Assembly: GCA_026705025.1 (NCBI GenBank)
Contig: JAPPBN010000010.1
Location: forward strand, 1 to 64,000
Source: Bin125 sp026705025
GTDB taxonomy: Bacteria; Chloroflexota; Dehalococcoidia; Bin125
Length of the DNA stretch: 64,000 nt
Reading direction: 5' to 3'
Each line of letters opens with the position of its first letter. The first letter of the stretch is position 1. The position numbers were made by a program, and so were the translations under genes. Positions 24,289 through 33,084 of the stretch are shown here, in pieces. The notes below the pieces were generated by a model that was not told the origin of the DNA, did not search any database, and saw only the letters and a program-made list of their open reading frames with translations.

Positions 24289-25761
24289 ATGACGCGGATC
24301 CTGATTCTCGGTGCGAGCGGCTACGTCGGCGGTCATCTGGCGCCCAGGCTGGCGTCCGAGGGCTACGAGGTCAGAGCCGCCGCGCGGCGGATCGAAGCGC
24401 TCCGCGCTCGAGGTTGGGGCAATATCGAGTGTGTGCACGCCGACGCCCTTGATTCCGATTCCCTGCGTGAAGTCCTCGAGGGAGTCGATGTCGCCTACTA
24501 CCTGGTCCACTCAATGGCCTCGGGCAGCAAGTTCTCTGAACTGGACCGGCGTGCGGCGGCCAACTTTCGTGATGCGGCCGCCGACGTGAGACTGGCGCGG
24601 ATCATCTATCTGGGAGGCATTCAGCCGACCGACGGCGCTTCCCCGCACCTGGCGTCGCGCATGGAGACTGGAGAAGTGTTGCGCGCCGGTCCCGTACCCG
24701 TCACCGAACTGCGGGCCGGAATAGTCGTCGGGCCGGGCTCGGCTGCGTTCGAGGTGATTCGAGACCTCATCTACCACCTGCCGCTGATGCTGGCGCCGCG
24801 CTGGGTCAGCTCGCGCAGTCAGCCGATCGGCCTGGAAGACCTGCTCGACTATCTGGTTGGTCTCTTGCGTCTCGACGACGATGGCGAACACCACGTGTAC
24901 GACGCTGTCGGACCCGAGACTCTGAGCTACGGCGACCTGCTGCGCCAGTTCGGACAGGTCGTGGGTCGAACAGTTCGGATTGTGCCCCTTCCGGTGCTGA
25001 CCCCGAGGCTATCGTCGTACTGGCTCGATCTCGTCACCGCGGTACCGGCGAGTATCGCCCGTCCGTTGATCGACGGCCTCAAACACGATCTGATCTCGGA
25101 ACGTGCCAACGAGCTCCAGGATCTGATTCCAATCCGCCAACGCTCCTATCGGGATGCAGTCAGACAGGCGATGGCTGAAGAGGAGTCAGCGGCGCTCACG
25201 GTTCGCTGGACCGAGGGTGGATTCCGCTATCGCCGCCAGCGCCATGATGTGTCCTGGTACGACAAATCAGTCCGAGTATCCGTACGCAGCGAGCGCCAGG
25301 CCGAGGAAGTTTGGCGCGACATCAGCTCGATCGGCGCCGATCGAGGCTGGTACCTCGCGACCTGGATCTGGAAGCTGCGTGGGCTGATCGATCGCGCCAT
25401 CGGCGGCGTCGGCATGCGACGCGGCCGCCGGCACCCGACCGACCTGCGAGTAGACGATCCGCTCGACTTCTGGCGCGTCGCCGCCGTCGAGCCAGGTAGC
25501 AGCCTGACCCTGGTCGCCGAGATGAAGCTGCCCGGATCCGCGGTGCTTGAGCTGTCGGTCGAAGCTGAAGACGCCGGCTCCGTCGCAACCCTTCAGGCCC
25601 ACTTTCATCCCGCAGGCGTGGCGGGGTTGCTCTACTGGTACGGCCTGTGGCCGATCCACATGGTGATGTTCCGACGCCTGGCCGAGGTATTGGCGACCGG
25701 CCCTACGCGCCCCGCAGGCGAGGATCGAGCACGTCGCGCAGCGCGTCGCCAAGCAGATTGA
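24289..25761 (+). CDS. Atypical SDR (NDUFA9/NmrA-like) fused to DUF2867
   Basis: A 490-residue protein. Residues 1-300 form an NAD(P)-binding atypical SDR starting MTRILILGASGYVGGHL (GxxGxxG). Residues about 325-480 match the DUF2867 domain, an SRPBCC-like fold commonly fused to such SDRs, with WYLATWIWKLRGLID and LYWYGLWPIHMVMF. The SDR lacks an obvious YxxxK, usual for atypical members. Role unknown; some relatives are linked to cell envelope or redox sensing. Its last 59 bp overlap the end of the convergent permease gene. Confidence 0.85.
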   Translation: MTRILILGASGYVGGHLAPRLASEGYEVRAAARRIEALRARGWGNIECVHADALDSDSLREVLEGVDVAYYLVHSMASGSKFSELDRRAAANFRDAAADVRLARIIYLGGIQPTDGASPHLASRMETGEVLRAGPVPVTELRAGIVVGPGSAAFEVIRDLIYHLPLMLAPRWVSSRSQPIGLEDLLDYLVGLLRLDDDGEHHVYDAVGPETLSYGDLLRQFGQVVGRTVRIVPLPVLTPRLSSYWLDLVTAVPASIARPLIDGLKHDLISERANELQDLIPIRQRSYRDAVRQAMAEEESAALTVRWTEGGFRYRRQRHDVSWYDKSVRVSVRSERQAEEVWRDISSIGADRGWYLATWIWKLRGLIDRAIGGVGMRRGRRHPTDLRVDDPLDFWRVAAVEPGSSLTLVAEMKLPGSAVLELSVEAEDAGSVATLQAHFHPAGVAGLLYWYGLWPIHMVMFRRLAEVLATGPTRPAGEDRARRAARRQAD

Positions 25762-26683
25762 ATCCCAGCACGATCATCATGATCGCGCCGCCGGCGAACA
25801 CCGTCTGCCACGGATGCAGGTCGAGCGAGCCACGCCCGGCCTGGACCATCTGACCCCAGCTGGGAATGCCCTGCGGCCCCGCGCCGAGGAAGGAGATCGA
25901 GGCCTCGGCCAGGATGTAGGCCCCAATGCCGATGCTGAATGCAATGATCAGCACCGCGACGCAGTTGGGCAACACGTGACGAATCATGATCCGCAGATCG
26001 CTCGCGCCGACCACGCGCGCGGCCAGCACGAACTCGCTCTCACGCACCTGGAGCACCGCCGACCGAATCAGCCGCGTTGTAATCGCCAGGCCGGCAACTC
26101 CGAGCCATAAGACCACATTCAGAACGGAACGCTCCGTGATCTGGGTGAACACGAGCACCAGCACCAGGAACGGAATCGCCTGCAACATGTCGACAATCCG
26201 CTGGATGAGCAGGTCAACGATCCCCGCGTAGTAGGCCGAGATCATCCCGATGATCAATCCGCCAACCACGGCGATCACCGACGCCCCCAGTCCCACAATC
26301 AGACTCAGCCGTGAGCCGTGAATCACCTGTGACCAGATGTCGCGGCCGAACTTGTCCGTCCCGAACCAGTGACCGCCGCCCGGCTCTTCAAATTGCGAGA
26401 CCAGGACCGGCGAACCGATATCCGGGTTGCGGGCCAGTTCCAGGGTGGATGGATTGGCCTTGTAGTCGGGATTGGGTGTCTCGAAGATCTGGTCCGGATC
26501 GTGCCGCTCAATCACCGACGCCAATACGGCCACGAGGATGAATACAACCACAAGAATCAGGCCGGATCCCCCCAACGGCTTGGTCCGCAGGAATCGACCG
26601 AGTGAACGCGATGCGCCGCTGACCCGGTCAAGAACCGTGGGATCGCGAAGCGGGACGACAGTGGGGTCAACAATCTGACTCAT
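25703..26683 (-). CDS. ABC transporter permease, oligopeptide/dipeptide type (DppC/OppC)
   Basis: A 326-residue inner-membrane permease with about six helices. The N-terminal cytoplasmic segment and the conserved GTDKFGRDIWSQVIHGSRLS are typical of DppC/OppC, as is the EAA loop around AARVVGASDLRIMIRHVLPN that contacts the ATPase. It is the last gene of a binding-protein/permease/permease set. No ATPase genes follow in this window. Confidence 0.93.
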   Translation of the reverse strand: MSQIVDPTVVPLRDPTVLDRVSGASRSLGRFLRTKPLGGSGLILVVVFILVAVLASVIERHDPDQIFETPNPDYKANPSTLELARNPDIGSPVLVSQFEEPGGGHWFGTDKFGRDIWSQVIHGSRLSLIVGLGASVIAVVGGLIIGMISAYYAGIVDLLIQRIVDMLQAIPFLVLVLVFTQITERSVLNVVLWLGVAGLAITTRLIRSAVLQVRESEFVLAARVVGASDLRIMIRHVLPNCVAVLIIAFSIGIGAYILAEASISFLGAGPQGIPSWGQMVQAGRGSLDLHPWQTVFAGGAIMMIVLGFNLLGDALRDVLDPRLRGA

Positions 26684-26695
26684 GAGCGTCCTTCC

Positions 26696-27676
26696 CTACG
26701 ACAGCCGGATTCGCGGGTCGATCACGCCATACAGGATGTCGACCACCAGGTTGGTGAGCACGGTGAAGACCGCGATGATCAGCACGACTGACTGGAACAC
26801 GGGATTGTCGCGGGCAAACAGCGCAGTCAGCACCTTGTTGCCGATCCCCGGGATGTTGAACATGTTCTCGAGAATCACCTGTGAACCGATGATCGTGGCA
26901 ATGGTGACGCCCATCACGGTCAGCACCGGCAAGAGCGCGTTGCGCAACGCGTGCCGCGTAATCACGACCGACTCGCGCAACCCCTTGGCCCGGGCCGTGC
27001 GAACGTAATCCTGGCGCAACACCTCAAGCATCTGCGATCGCAGTAGGCGCATCGTCGTCGCCGTGCCGGCGAATCCGCCCGCGAACATCGGGATCAGATA
27101 CCAGGTGATCGCCTTACCCGGATCCTCCCAGAGATGCGGTTGCCCGATCACGTCGATCAGAAACAGATCCCACTGCAGCACCACCAGCGAGGCGATCGCC
27201 GCCGTCCAGAAGACGGGCGCAGCCAGCGCCAGAATCGCCAGACCCCTCAGCGAGTAGTCAAGCGCCTTGTCCTGGAAAATCGCCGAGATCAGTCCCACCG
27301 GAATGGCCACCGTAAACCCGACAATCATGATCAGTACACCGAGCTCGATCGAGTACGGCAGAGAACGCCCGATCTCGTACCAGACGGTGTTCTGAGTCAG
27401 GAATGAATCACCAAGATCCAGCCGGACCGTGTCCCACAGCCAGGTGGCGTACTGCTCGCCGATCGGCTTGTCGAGACCAAGGTCGGCTTCACGTTGCGCG
27501 ATCGTGTCTGCGCTCGCGCTGCCCGCGTCAAGTCCCAGCGAGGCCGTGGCAAAGTTGCCCGGCAACACCCGAATGGCGAAGAACGAGAACGTGCCGACCA
27601 GGAAAACGACGAAGACGGCGCCGAGGATTCTGCGGATGATGTAGGCCTGCATTGCCTCACCTGTCACCCCGGTCAC
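26696..27676 (-). CDS. ABC transporter permease, oligopeptide/dipeptide type (DppB/OppB)
   Basis: A 326-residue permease with about six helices. The start MQAYIIRRILGAVFVVF and the N-terminal periplasmic domain are typical of DppB/OppB; the EAA loop is around RTARAKGLRESVVITRHALR. The first in-frame ATG lies eight codons before MQAYI and either could be used. It is 12 bp upstream of the DppC-type gene and about 100 bp downstream of the binding-protein gene, with a strong hairpin between. Confidence 0.93.
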   Translation of the reverse strand: MTGVTGEAMQAYIIRRILGAVFVVFLVGTFSFFAIRVLPGNFATASLGLDAGSASADTIAQREADLGLDKPIGEQYATWLWDTVRLDLGDSFLTQNTVWYEIGRSLPYSIELGVLIMIVGFTVAIPVGLISAIFQDKALDYSLRGLAILALAAPVFWTAAIASLVVLQWDLFLIDVIGQPHLWEDPGKAITWYLIPMFAGGFAGTATTMRLLRSQMLEVLRQDYVRTARAKGLRESVVITRHALRNALLPVLTVMGVTIATIIGSQVILENMFNIPGIGNKVLTALFARDNPVFQSVVLIIAVFTVLTNLVVDILYGVIDPRIRLS

Positions 27677-27722
27677 ACAGGGTGGCCGACTCGAAGTCTA
27701 ACCGGGTGGCACGAAGCGAGCG

Positions 27723-27761
27723 GCCACCCCTGCGAGCGCAAAGCGCGCTCGCAGGGGTGGC
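27723..27761. repeat. Perfect 17-bp inverted repeat between binding-protein and permease genes
   Basis: GCCACCCCTGCGAGCGC (27723-27739) is the exact reverse complement of 27745-27761, with loop AAAGC. It follows the binding-protein stop on the minus strand by 14 bp. It has no U-tract, so it is more likely an RNA-stabilising hairpin that raises binding-protein levels over permeases, or a REP-like element, than a strong terminator. Confidence 0.7.
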
Positions 27762-27774
27762 GCGTCAACTCGGA

Positions 27775-29778
27775 TTAGATCGGAGTCGCCTCCGGCGCCT
27801 GCCGGTCGGAGGCCGACGGATCGTCAAGGTCGAGGTAGTGCTCCATCGCCTGGAGGCTGACCGCGAGGAAGTTCCAGCCTTCCTCGTCGGACTTCTTCTC
27901 GATCTTGTTGTAGTTGTAGCCAATCCACGGGTAGATGTAGTTGTAGCAAATGCTGCGACCGAACTGCCCGCGCTCCATCACGTAATCCTGCACATCGCGG
28001 ATCATCTGGAACGCGGTGTCGTAGTCCAGTTCCTGCTTGGCCGCGATTAGCGTCTCGTCGATGTACGGGTCCGAGACGTCCCAGTAGTTGGAGCCCGCGC
28101 CCGTGGTGAATGCGCCAATCATGTCGGCCCGCGCGTCCGGGATCTCGATGTTCGGGATCCAGCTGAAGAACGGGTCGAAGTCCTTGGCGATCCAGGACGG
28201 GATGATCTCCAGGTACGGCTTCGTGATGCCGTTGAACTGGTCGGTGTCGAAGGCCTGGTTGAACATCTCGGCGATGATCCCCGGTGTCGCCGACCAGGCG
28301 GCGCGTGAGGCCCACAGCTCCGACGTCACCCAGTCGATCTGACCGAGCTCCGGCCCGCCGGCGGCGTTCCAGAGCGCGCGAGCTTCTTCGATGTCGGCGT
28401 CCTTGTCGATCCGGTATCCGGGGATCGTCTCGAGGTCTTCCTGCGAGATCGTCCAGGCTTCCTGCATCCACGAGACCGGACCCGAGACCTTGCCCAGGCC
28501 GTTGTGCAGCTGCTGAATCAGCTGACGCCGGTTGATCGCCAGGTCGATGGCGCGTGTCAACCGCAGGTCGTTCCAAGGCGCCTTGTTCGAGGGCGTGAAG
28601 ATCGCCACGGTGTTGGCCACGCCCTGGAAGGTCAGGTACGTCTCGTCGATCAGATCGTCGTGGATCGCGAAGATGGTGTTCGGATCCGGGTCGGTCATCG
28701 AGTCGACCTGCTTCTGCTCAAACGCGATCCGATAGGCGTTCGGGTCCTGGAACGTCTGCACCCAGACCCAGCCGTCGAGATGCGGCTTGTCGGGTAGTCC
28801 GTAGAATGCGGGGTTCTGAACCGCCGAGATGCCCTCGCCCGGGTCCCAGCGGGTCAGGATGTTTGGCCCGGTGCCGATCACCTTGGAGGCGTCAACCTCG
28901 GTGTACTGATCCTCCGTGCCGCCGACCAGTTCCGGCTGGTTAATCAGGTTGAACTCGTTGGCGAAGCCCTGGACGAACGTCGCGTCCGGCTCAACCAGGT
29001 TGAGTGTGACGCTGTTGCCGGCCTGGTCGATCGTGGCGACGCCGCCCCAGTAGGCCGAGCGTCCGAAGTTGCCGGCCTCTTCGCCGCTCTCCAACAGCTT
29101 GTTGCGTTGGCGATCGATGTTCCAAACGATGTCCTGGGTGGTCAGCGCGCGACCAGGCGCGGCAGCCGGGTTGTTGGCCCCCGGACCCTCGCTATGCCAG
29201 TTCACACCTTCCCGAAGGTGCAAAACGACGGTTGTCGGGTCCGGCGTCTCCCACGTCTCGGCCAGATCGCCGACCAGTTCACCCGTGTCGGGGTTGGAGA
29301 AGCGAAGCAGTTTCGACTGCACCCGAGCCAGAACCTGGAGCACCGGCGACGCAACCGTCCGCTGCGCGTCATACGTCTCATAGACGTTGGCCGACTGCTC
29401 GATCAGATATCCGCCGTACTTCTTGGTCGAGGCGACCGCTGCCTGCTGTTGCGCCGCCTGCTGCTCGGCCTGTTCGTCTGCCGTCTGCTCCTGGGCCTCC
29501 TGTTGGGCGGCCTGTTGCGCAGCCTGCTGCTGATCCTGTTGCTGCATGGCCTGCTGCTGCTGTTGCTGCTGCATCGCCTGCTGCTGGGCTTGCTGTTGCG
29601 CCTGCTGCTGTTGCTGCTGAACCTGCGCCGCGGCCTGCTGACCGTCGTCGTCATCGTCGCCGCAACCGACCAGCGCCAGCCCGGCCGCGCCAACGCCGGC
29701 GCGAGCCGAGGCGCGCAGAATGCCACGCCGACTCATCCGTTTCCGGCCCATGCGCTGCCAGTAGGAACGCTCGCTCAT
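27775..29778 (-). CDS. Extracellular solute-binding lipoprotein, family 5 (peptide type), Gln-rich tether
   Basis: A 667-residue SBP_bac_5 protein that would deliver oligopeptides, opines or similar ligands to the adjacent permeases. The N-terminus has a twin-Arg signal (KRMSRRGILRASARAG) ending in a lipobox LVGC with Cys39, so it is probably Tat-exported and lipid-anchored. Residues about 47-112 are almost only Gln and Ala. The binding domain follows from about 118, with GDLAETWETPDPTTVVLHLR typical of the family. ATG at 29778 has AGGAGG eight bases upstream. Ligand unknown. Confidence 0.92.
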   Translation of the reverse strand: MSERSYWQRMGRKRMSRRGILRASARAGVGAAGLALVGCGDDDDDGQQAAAQVQQQQQQAQQQAQQQAMQQQQQQQAMQQQDQQQAAQQAAQQEAQEQTADEQAEQQAAQQQAAVASTKKYGGYLIEQSANVYETYDAQRTVASPVLQVLARVQSKLLRFSNPDTGELVGDLAETWETPDPTTVVLHLREGVNWHSEGPGANNPAAAPGRALTTQDIVWNIDRQRNKLLESGEEAGNFGRSAYWGGVATIDQAGNSVTLNLVEPDATFVQGFANEFNLINQPELVGGTEDQYTEVDASKVIGTGPNILTRWDPGEGISAVQNPAFYGLPDKPHLDGWVWVQTFQDPNAYRIAFEQKQVDSMTDPDPNTIFAIHDDLIDETYLTFQGVANTVAIFTPSNKAPWNDLRLTRAIDLAINRRQLIQQLHNGLGKVSGPVSWMQEAWTISQEDLETIPGYRIDKDADIEEARALWNAAGGPELGQIDWVTSELWASRAAWSATPGIIAEMFNQAFDTDQFNGITKPYLEIIPSWIAKDFDPFFSWIPNIEIPDARADMIGAFTTGAGSNYWDVSDPYIDETLIAAKQELDYDTAFQMIRDVQDYVMERGQFGRSICYNYIYPWIGYNYNKIEKKSDEEGWNFLAVSLQAMEHYLDLDDPSASDRQAPEATPI
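29443..29640 (-). repeat. CAG/GCC-rich coding repeat encoding the Gln/Ala tether
   Basis: About 200 bp of near-continuous Gln and Ala codons, visible on the plus strand as runs of CTG, TTG and GGC triplets. It encodes residues 47-112 of the binding protein, between the lipobox and the folded domain. Low-complexity triplet repeats of this kind can expand or contract by slippage without frameshift. Confidence 0.8.
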
Positions 29779-29896
29779 CGTTTTCCTCCTGTACTCAGCC
29801 TCCGCCCCGCCGACGGATTTGCTGGTATCGCGCAACGATACATGAGAAGCGGGCTACTGTAACTCAGTTGTCACGCGCGACCGAAGGATTGCTTTG

Positions 29897-30214
29897 ATGC
29901 CCCGAGCAGTGAGAGAACTGACCCTGCGAGCGGTGCCGATCTGGGTGCTGCGGCAGTACCTGGAACAGCTCGGCGCCGTGGATTCCAAGCCGCCGCCACC
30001 CGGCCCAACCGACCCCGACGCAGTCGTCACCCCGGACGGCGCCATGTCTGGCGACGGCTGGACCGTCCTCTGGCGGACCGAACAGCGCCCCATGCACCCT
30101 CGCCTGCCGACCAAGATGGATGAGCACTACTTCGTCTTCACCGCCGAAACGGAGGAGGCGCTCGAAGCACTGATCGACCGCTTCATGCTCAAGGCCCAGC
30201 GCGGGGGCGGCTGA
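29897..30214 (+). CDS. Small conserved-looking soluble protein, unknown
   Basis: A 105-residue protein with an N-terminal helix, PIWVLRQYLEQLGA, a Pro-rich linker, and a compact segment GDGWTVLWRTEQRP followed by DEHYFVFTAETEEALEALI. The second half alternates strands and a helix like a small alpha-beta domain. I do not recognise it. It is transcribed away from the ABC cluster. ATG at 29897 is used; a TTG one codon earlier is possible. Confidence 0.65.
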   Translation: MPRAVRELTLRAVPIWVLRQYLEQLGAVDSKPPPPGPTDPDAVVTPDGAMSGDGWTVLWRTEQRPMHPRLPTKMDEHYFVFTAETEEALEALIDRFMLKAQRGGG

Positions 30215-30320
30215 GCTGTGCACATCGCAACTCCTTCTCGAGGAGGGCGATCGGGTAACGTCAGAACATACGACCGAATATCGAGACAAGCCGCCCGCCC
30301 CATGCAACAGCACTCCGACA

Positions 30321-30510
30321 TAATCCGACCCGCAGCCAGCCAAGTCCGCACAACCCCGCACAACCCCGCACAACCCCGCCCACAATCGAACACAATCGTC
30401 CAAATCCGAACACAATCGTCCAGAATCGAACAAATCCGGCCGGTTTCGGCGAACAAAAACGTGCCAAAACCGCACAAAACTGGTCCAAAACTGAACAAAA
30501 CTGTCCACCC
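30321..30510. repeat. Non-coding array with strict 10-bp periodicity
   Basis: This fills most of the 484-bp gap between 30215 and 30698. Units repeat every 10 bp: CAACCCCGCA-type three times from 30351, then CACAATCGAA, CACAATCGTC, CAAATCCGAA, CACAATCGTC, CAGAATCGAA, CAAATCCGGC to 30440, then A-tract units GAACAAAAAC, GTGCCAAAAC, CGCACAAAAC and relatives to about 30500. The unit is not a multiple of three, so it is a DNA-level rather than a protein repeat. A-tracts phased with the helix predict curvature. The rest of the gap has only a CTCCAG/CTGGAG hairpin (30522-30542) and no gene. Confidence 0.8.
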
Positions 30511-30698
30511 TCACACCACGATCTCCAGCAAAACACTGGAGATCTTCCCAAATTCGCCGCCGCAAAAGAATTTCGCCCAACCCTCGCCCGGATACCCACG
30601 AGGTCGATAGCCACGATCGCTCCTATCCCTTCCGCGACAGCCAACCGCCCCCGCCAGACCTATCATGGCGCTGAACGCAACCGCCCCTGGAGGCCGAC

Positions 30699-31916
30699 AT
30701 GCCCGGACCGCTTGACGGTGTACGAGTCTTTGACCTGACCCTCTGGATGGTCGGCCCCTGGGCTTCGACCCAGCTCGGCGCGCTCGGCGCGGATGTGATC
30801 CACATCGAGCAGCCGTCGATCGACCCCCGCACCCTCGGAGCTGGCGTCCCGCCGACCATCAACGGCACTTCAATCGGCTACATGACCTGGAACCAGAACA
30901 AGCGCGGACTGTTCCTCGACCTCAAGTCGCCCGCCGACCGCCAGACCGCCTACGAACTGCTGCAGACCTGCGACGTGTTTCTGATCAACATGCGCCCCGG
31001 CGCAGCCGAGCGCATGGGCGTCGGCTACGAACAGGTCAAAGCCGTCAATCCCGACATCATCTACACCGCGATCACCGGCTGGGGCGAAGTCGGGCCCATG
31101 CGCGACAAGCCGGGCGCCGACGTCCAGGCCCAGTACTTCACCGGCTTCTGGTCGGTCAGCGGAGCGGAGGGCGGACGTCCGGAGGTCTACCGGCACATGG
31201 CCCAGATCGACGCAACCACAGGCAACGTCGCCGCCCAAGCCGTGCTGATGGGCCTGTTGGCGCGTAAGCGGACCGGCAAGGGACAGCGCATCCACGTCGG
31301 CATGCTGCGTGCCGGAATGGCCCTGCAGAGCGGCCGGATCGCCGAGTACCTCAGCACGGGAGACCTGCATCAACCCCAGGGCTCGGCCGCCTTTGCCACC
31401 GCGCCTGATCAGGCCTTCCAGTGTCAGTGGGGCGACTGGATTGGCCTCTCGGTGACCAGCGAAGACGAGTGGAAGCGCTTCGCCGCTGCAATGCGCGAAT
31501 CGGAGGCCGAGGCCGAAGGGATCGAGGACCTGGCCACCGATCCGCGCTGGGCAACCAACCGCGATCGCGTCGCCCGGCGCACAGAGCTGGCCGCCATCCT
31601 CCAGTCGGGCTTCAGTCAGCGGCCCCGACACTACTGGATGCTGCGCCTCAGCGCGGCTGGCATCCCCTGTGGATACCCGATCTCGTTCGAGACGCTCCAG
31701 CACCATGCCCAGGCCATAGAGAACCAGTACTTGCGCGAGGTCGAGACCTCTGGCTGGGGCAAGGTCTGGACCGGCGGCGCGCCCTGGGAATTCTCCCGCA
31801 CGCCCGCTCGATGGTTCGGCGCATGCCTCCCCGGCGAGCACACCGGCGAGATCCTCGACGAGTTGGCAGCGCGAAGAGCGACCGCAGACGAACCCACGCC
31901 GGTGATCGGCGACTAG
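30699..31916 (+). CDS. Type III CoA-transferase (CaiB/BaiF family), copy with catalytic Asp
   Basis: A 405-residue family III CoA-transferase that moves CoA between carboxylic acids through an aspartyl-CoA thioester. The start MPGPLDGVRVFDLT and GLFLDLKSPADRQTAYEL are typical. The expected catalytic residue is Asp141 in KPGADVQAQYFTGF. The next CoA-transferase gene begins 1 bp after its stop, so the two are co-translated and may form a heteromer. Acyl substrates cannot be read from sequence. Confidence 0.92.
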   Translation: MPGPLDGVRVFDLTLWMVGPWASTQLGALGADVIHIEQPSIDPRTLGAGVPPTINGTSIGYMTWNQNKRGLFLDLKSPADRQTAYELLQTCDVFLINMRPGAAERMGVGYEQVKAVNPDIIYTAITGWGEVGPMRDKPGADVQAQYFTGFWSVSGAEGGRPEVYRHMAQIDATTGNVAAQAVLMGLLARKRTGKGQRIHVGMLRAGMALQSGRIAEYLSTGDLHQPQGSAAFATAPDQAFQCQWGDWIGLSVTSEDEWKRFAAAMRESEAEAEGIEDLATDPRWATNRDRVARRTELAAILQSGFSQRPRHYWMLRLSAAGIPCGYPISFETLQHHAQAIENQYLREVETSGWGKVWTGGAPWEFSRTPARWFGACLPGEHTGEILDELAARRATADEPTPVIGD

Positions 31917-31917
31917 C

Positions 31918-33084
31918 GTGCCGGGACCGCTCCACGGCTATCGCGTCGTTGAAATCGCCGAAGGCGTCGCCGGGCCGTACACCGCCATGTCGCTGGGCGA
32001 CGCTGGCGCGGACGTCGTCAAGATCGAGCCGCCCCATGGCGATCGCTCGCGTGGCTGGGCGCCATCCCTCGACGGCGATTCACCAGTCTTCCGAACTCTC
32101 AATCGGAGCAAGCGCGGAATCGTGCTCGACTGGTCGTCCGGACAAGACATCGAAACCGCCCGACGCCTGCTCGCGCAGGCGGACGTCGCCGTCGTCGACA
32201 AGTACGGCTTGCCGCCGGAACTGGGCTGGGAACGCCTCAATGCTCCCGGCCTCGTCTACTGCGCCATCTCCGGCTTCGGCCCGCAAGGACCCTGGGCCGA
32301 CCGGCCCGCCTCGGAAATCGGCACCCAGATGGCAAGCGAGGCCACATCGTCGCTCGGCAACCTGGGCGAACCGCCGGTTCGTCACGGCAGCGACATCGGA
32401 TCCGTGTTCGCGGCGAACAACGCCATCCAGGCGATCTGCGCTGCGCTCTACGCCCGAGACGACAGCGATCCGTCGAACCCCACCGGTGGACAACGGGTCG
32501 AGGTCTCGCTCTTCGGCAGCCTAATCGCGATGCGCTCAACCCTCTGGGTGGCGCTCTCCAATCCCGACGAATGGTGGGGTTTCCATCTTGACAGCTACGT
32601 CAAGCCGCCCGATCACGGCTACCAGTGCCGCGACCTGCCAATCTACTTTTCCCTGGCACGGATCCGAGGCGAGGCATTCGATTCCCTGATCGACGAACTG
32701 GGCATGGACTGGGCCCGCGAGCATCCCGACTACGAAAGGCTGCGCACCGACGGAGCCGGCGGAGCCGGTCGCTACTCGGCCGAACTCAAGCCGCTCTGGG
32801 AACGAGGCTTCGCCAACTTCGACGCCGACCAGGTCATGGAAATCGTCGAACGCCACGGAGGCTGGGCCTTCCCCATGCACGACTACGAGCGCCTGAGCAA
32901 GGATCCGCAAGTCGAGGCAGTCGGAGCCATCATCAACCTGGAACAGTCAGACGGCTCACTCATGCGCCAGGTCGCCCCACCCTGGGACTTCGAAGGAACC
33001 CCCGTCCCTACCCCAACCCGCCCGGCCCCAGCGCTCGGACAACATCAGAACGAGGTCCTGGCCGAGCTAGTCGCCCGTTCCTGA
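31918..33084 (+). CDS. Type III CoA-transferase (CaiB/BaiF family), Glu at catalytic position
   Basis: A 388-residue paralogue starting at GTG directly after the first. VVEIAEGVAGPYTAMSLGDA and the KRGIVLDW segment place it in the family. Where the first protein has the catalytic Asp, this one has Glu133 in RPASEIGTQMASEA. Many divergent family members have Glu here; the pair may be one active plus one helper chain, as in heteromeric benzylsuccinate CoA-transferase. It converges with the DUF35 gene. Confidence 0.9.
   Translation: MPGPLHGYRVVEIAEGVAGPYTAMSLGDAGADVVKIEPPHGDRSRGWAPSLDGDSPVFRTLNRSKRGIVLDWSSGQDIETARRLLAQADVAVVDKYGLPPELGWERLNAPGLVYCAISGFGPQGPWADRPASEIGTQMASEATSSLGNLGEPPVRHGSDIGSVFAANNAIQAICAALYARDDSDPSNPTGGQRVEVSLFGSLIAMRSTLWVALSNPDEWWGFHLDSYVKPPDHGYQCRDLPIYFSLARIRGEAFDSLIDELGMDWAREHPDYERLRTDGAGGAGRYSAELKPLWERGFANFDADQVMEIVERHGGWAFPMHDYERLSKDPQVEAVGAIINLEQSDGSLMRQVAPPWDFEGTPVPTPTRPAPALGQHQNEVLAELVARS

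Noticed and set aside
30261..30644. Minus-strand open frames through the 10-bp array
   Set aside because: The 10-bp period rotates through all frames, giving Cys/Trp/Phe-rich peptides without plausible structure; treated as non-coding.
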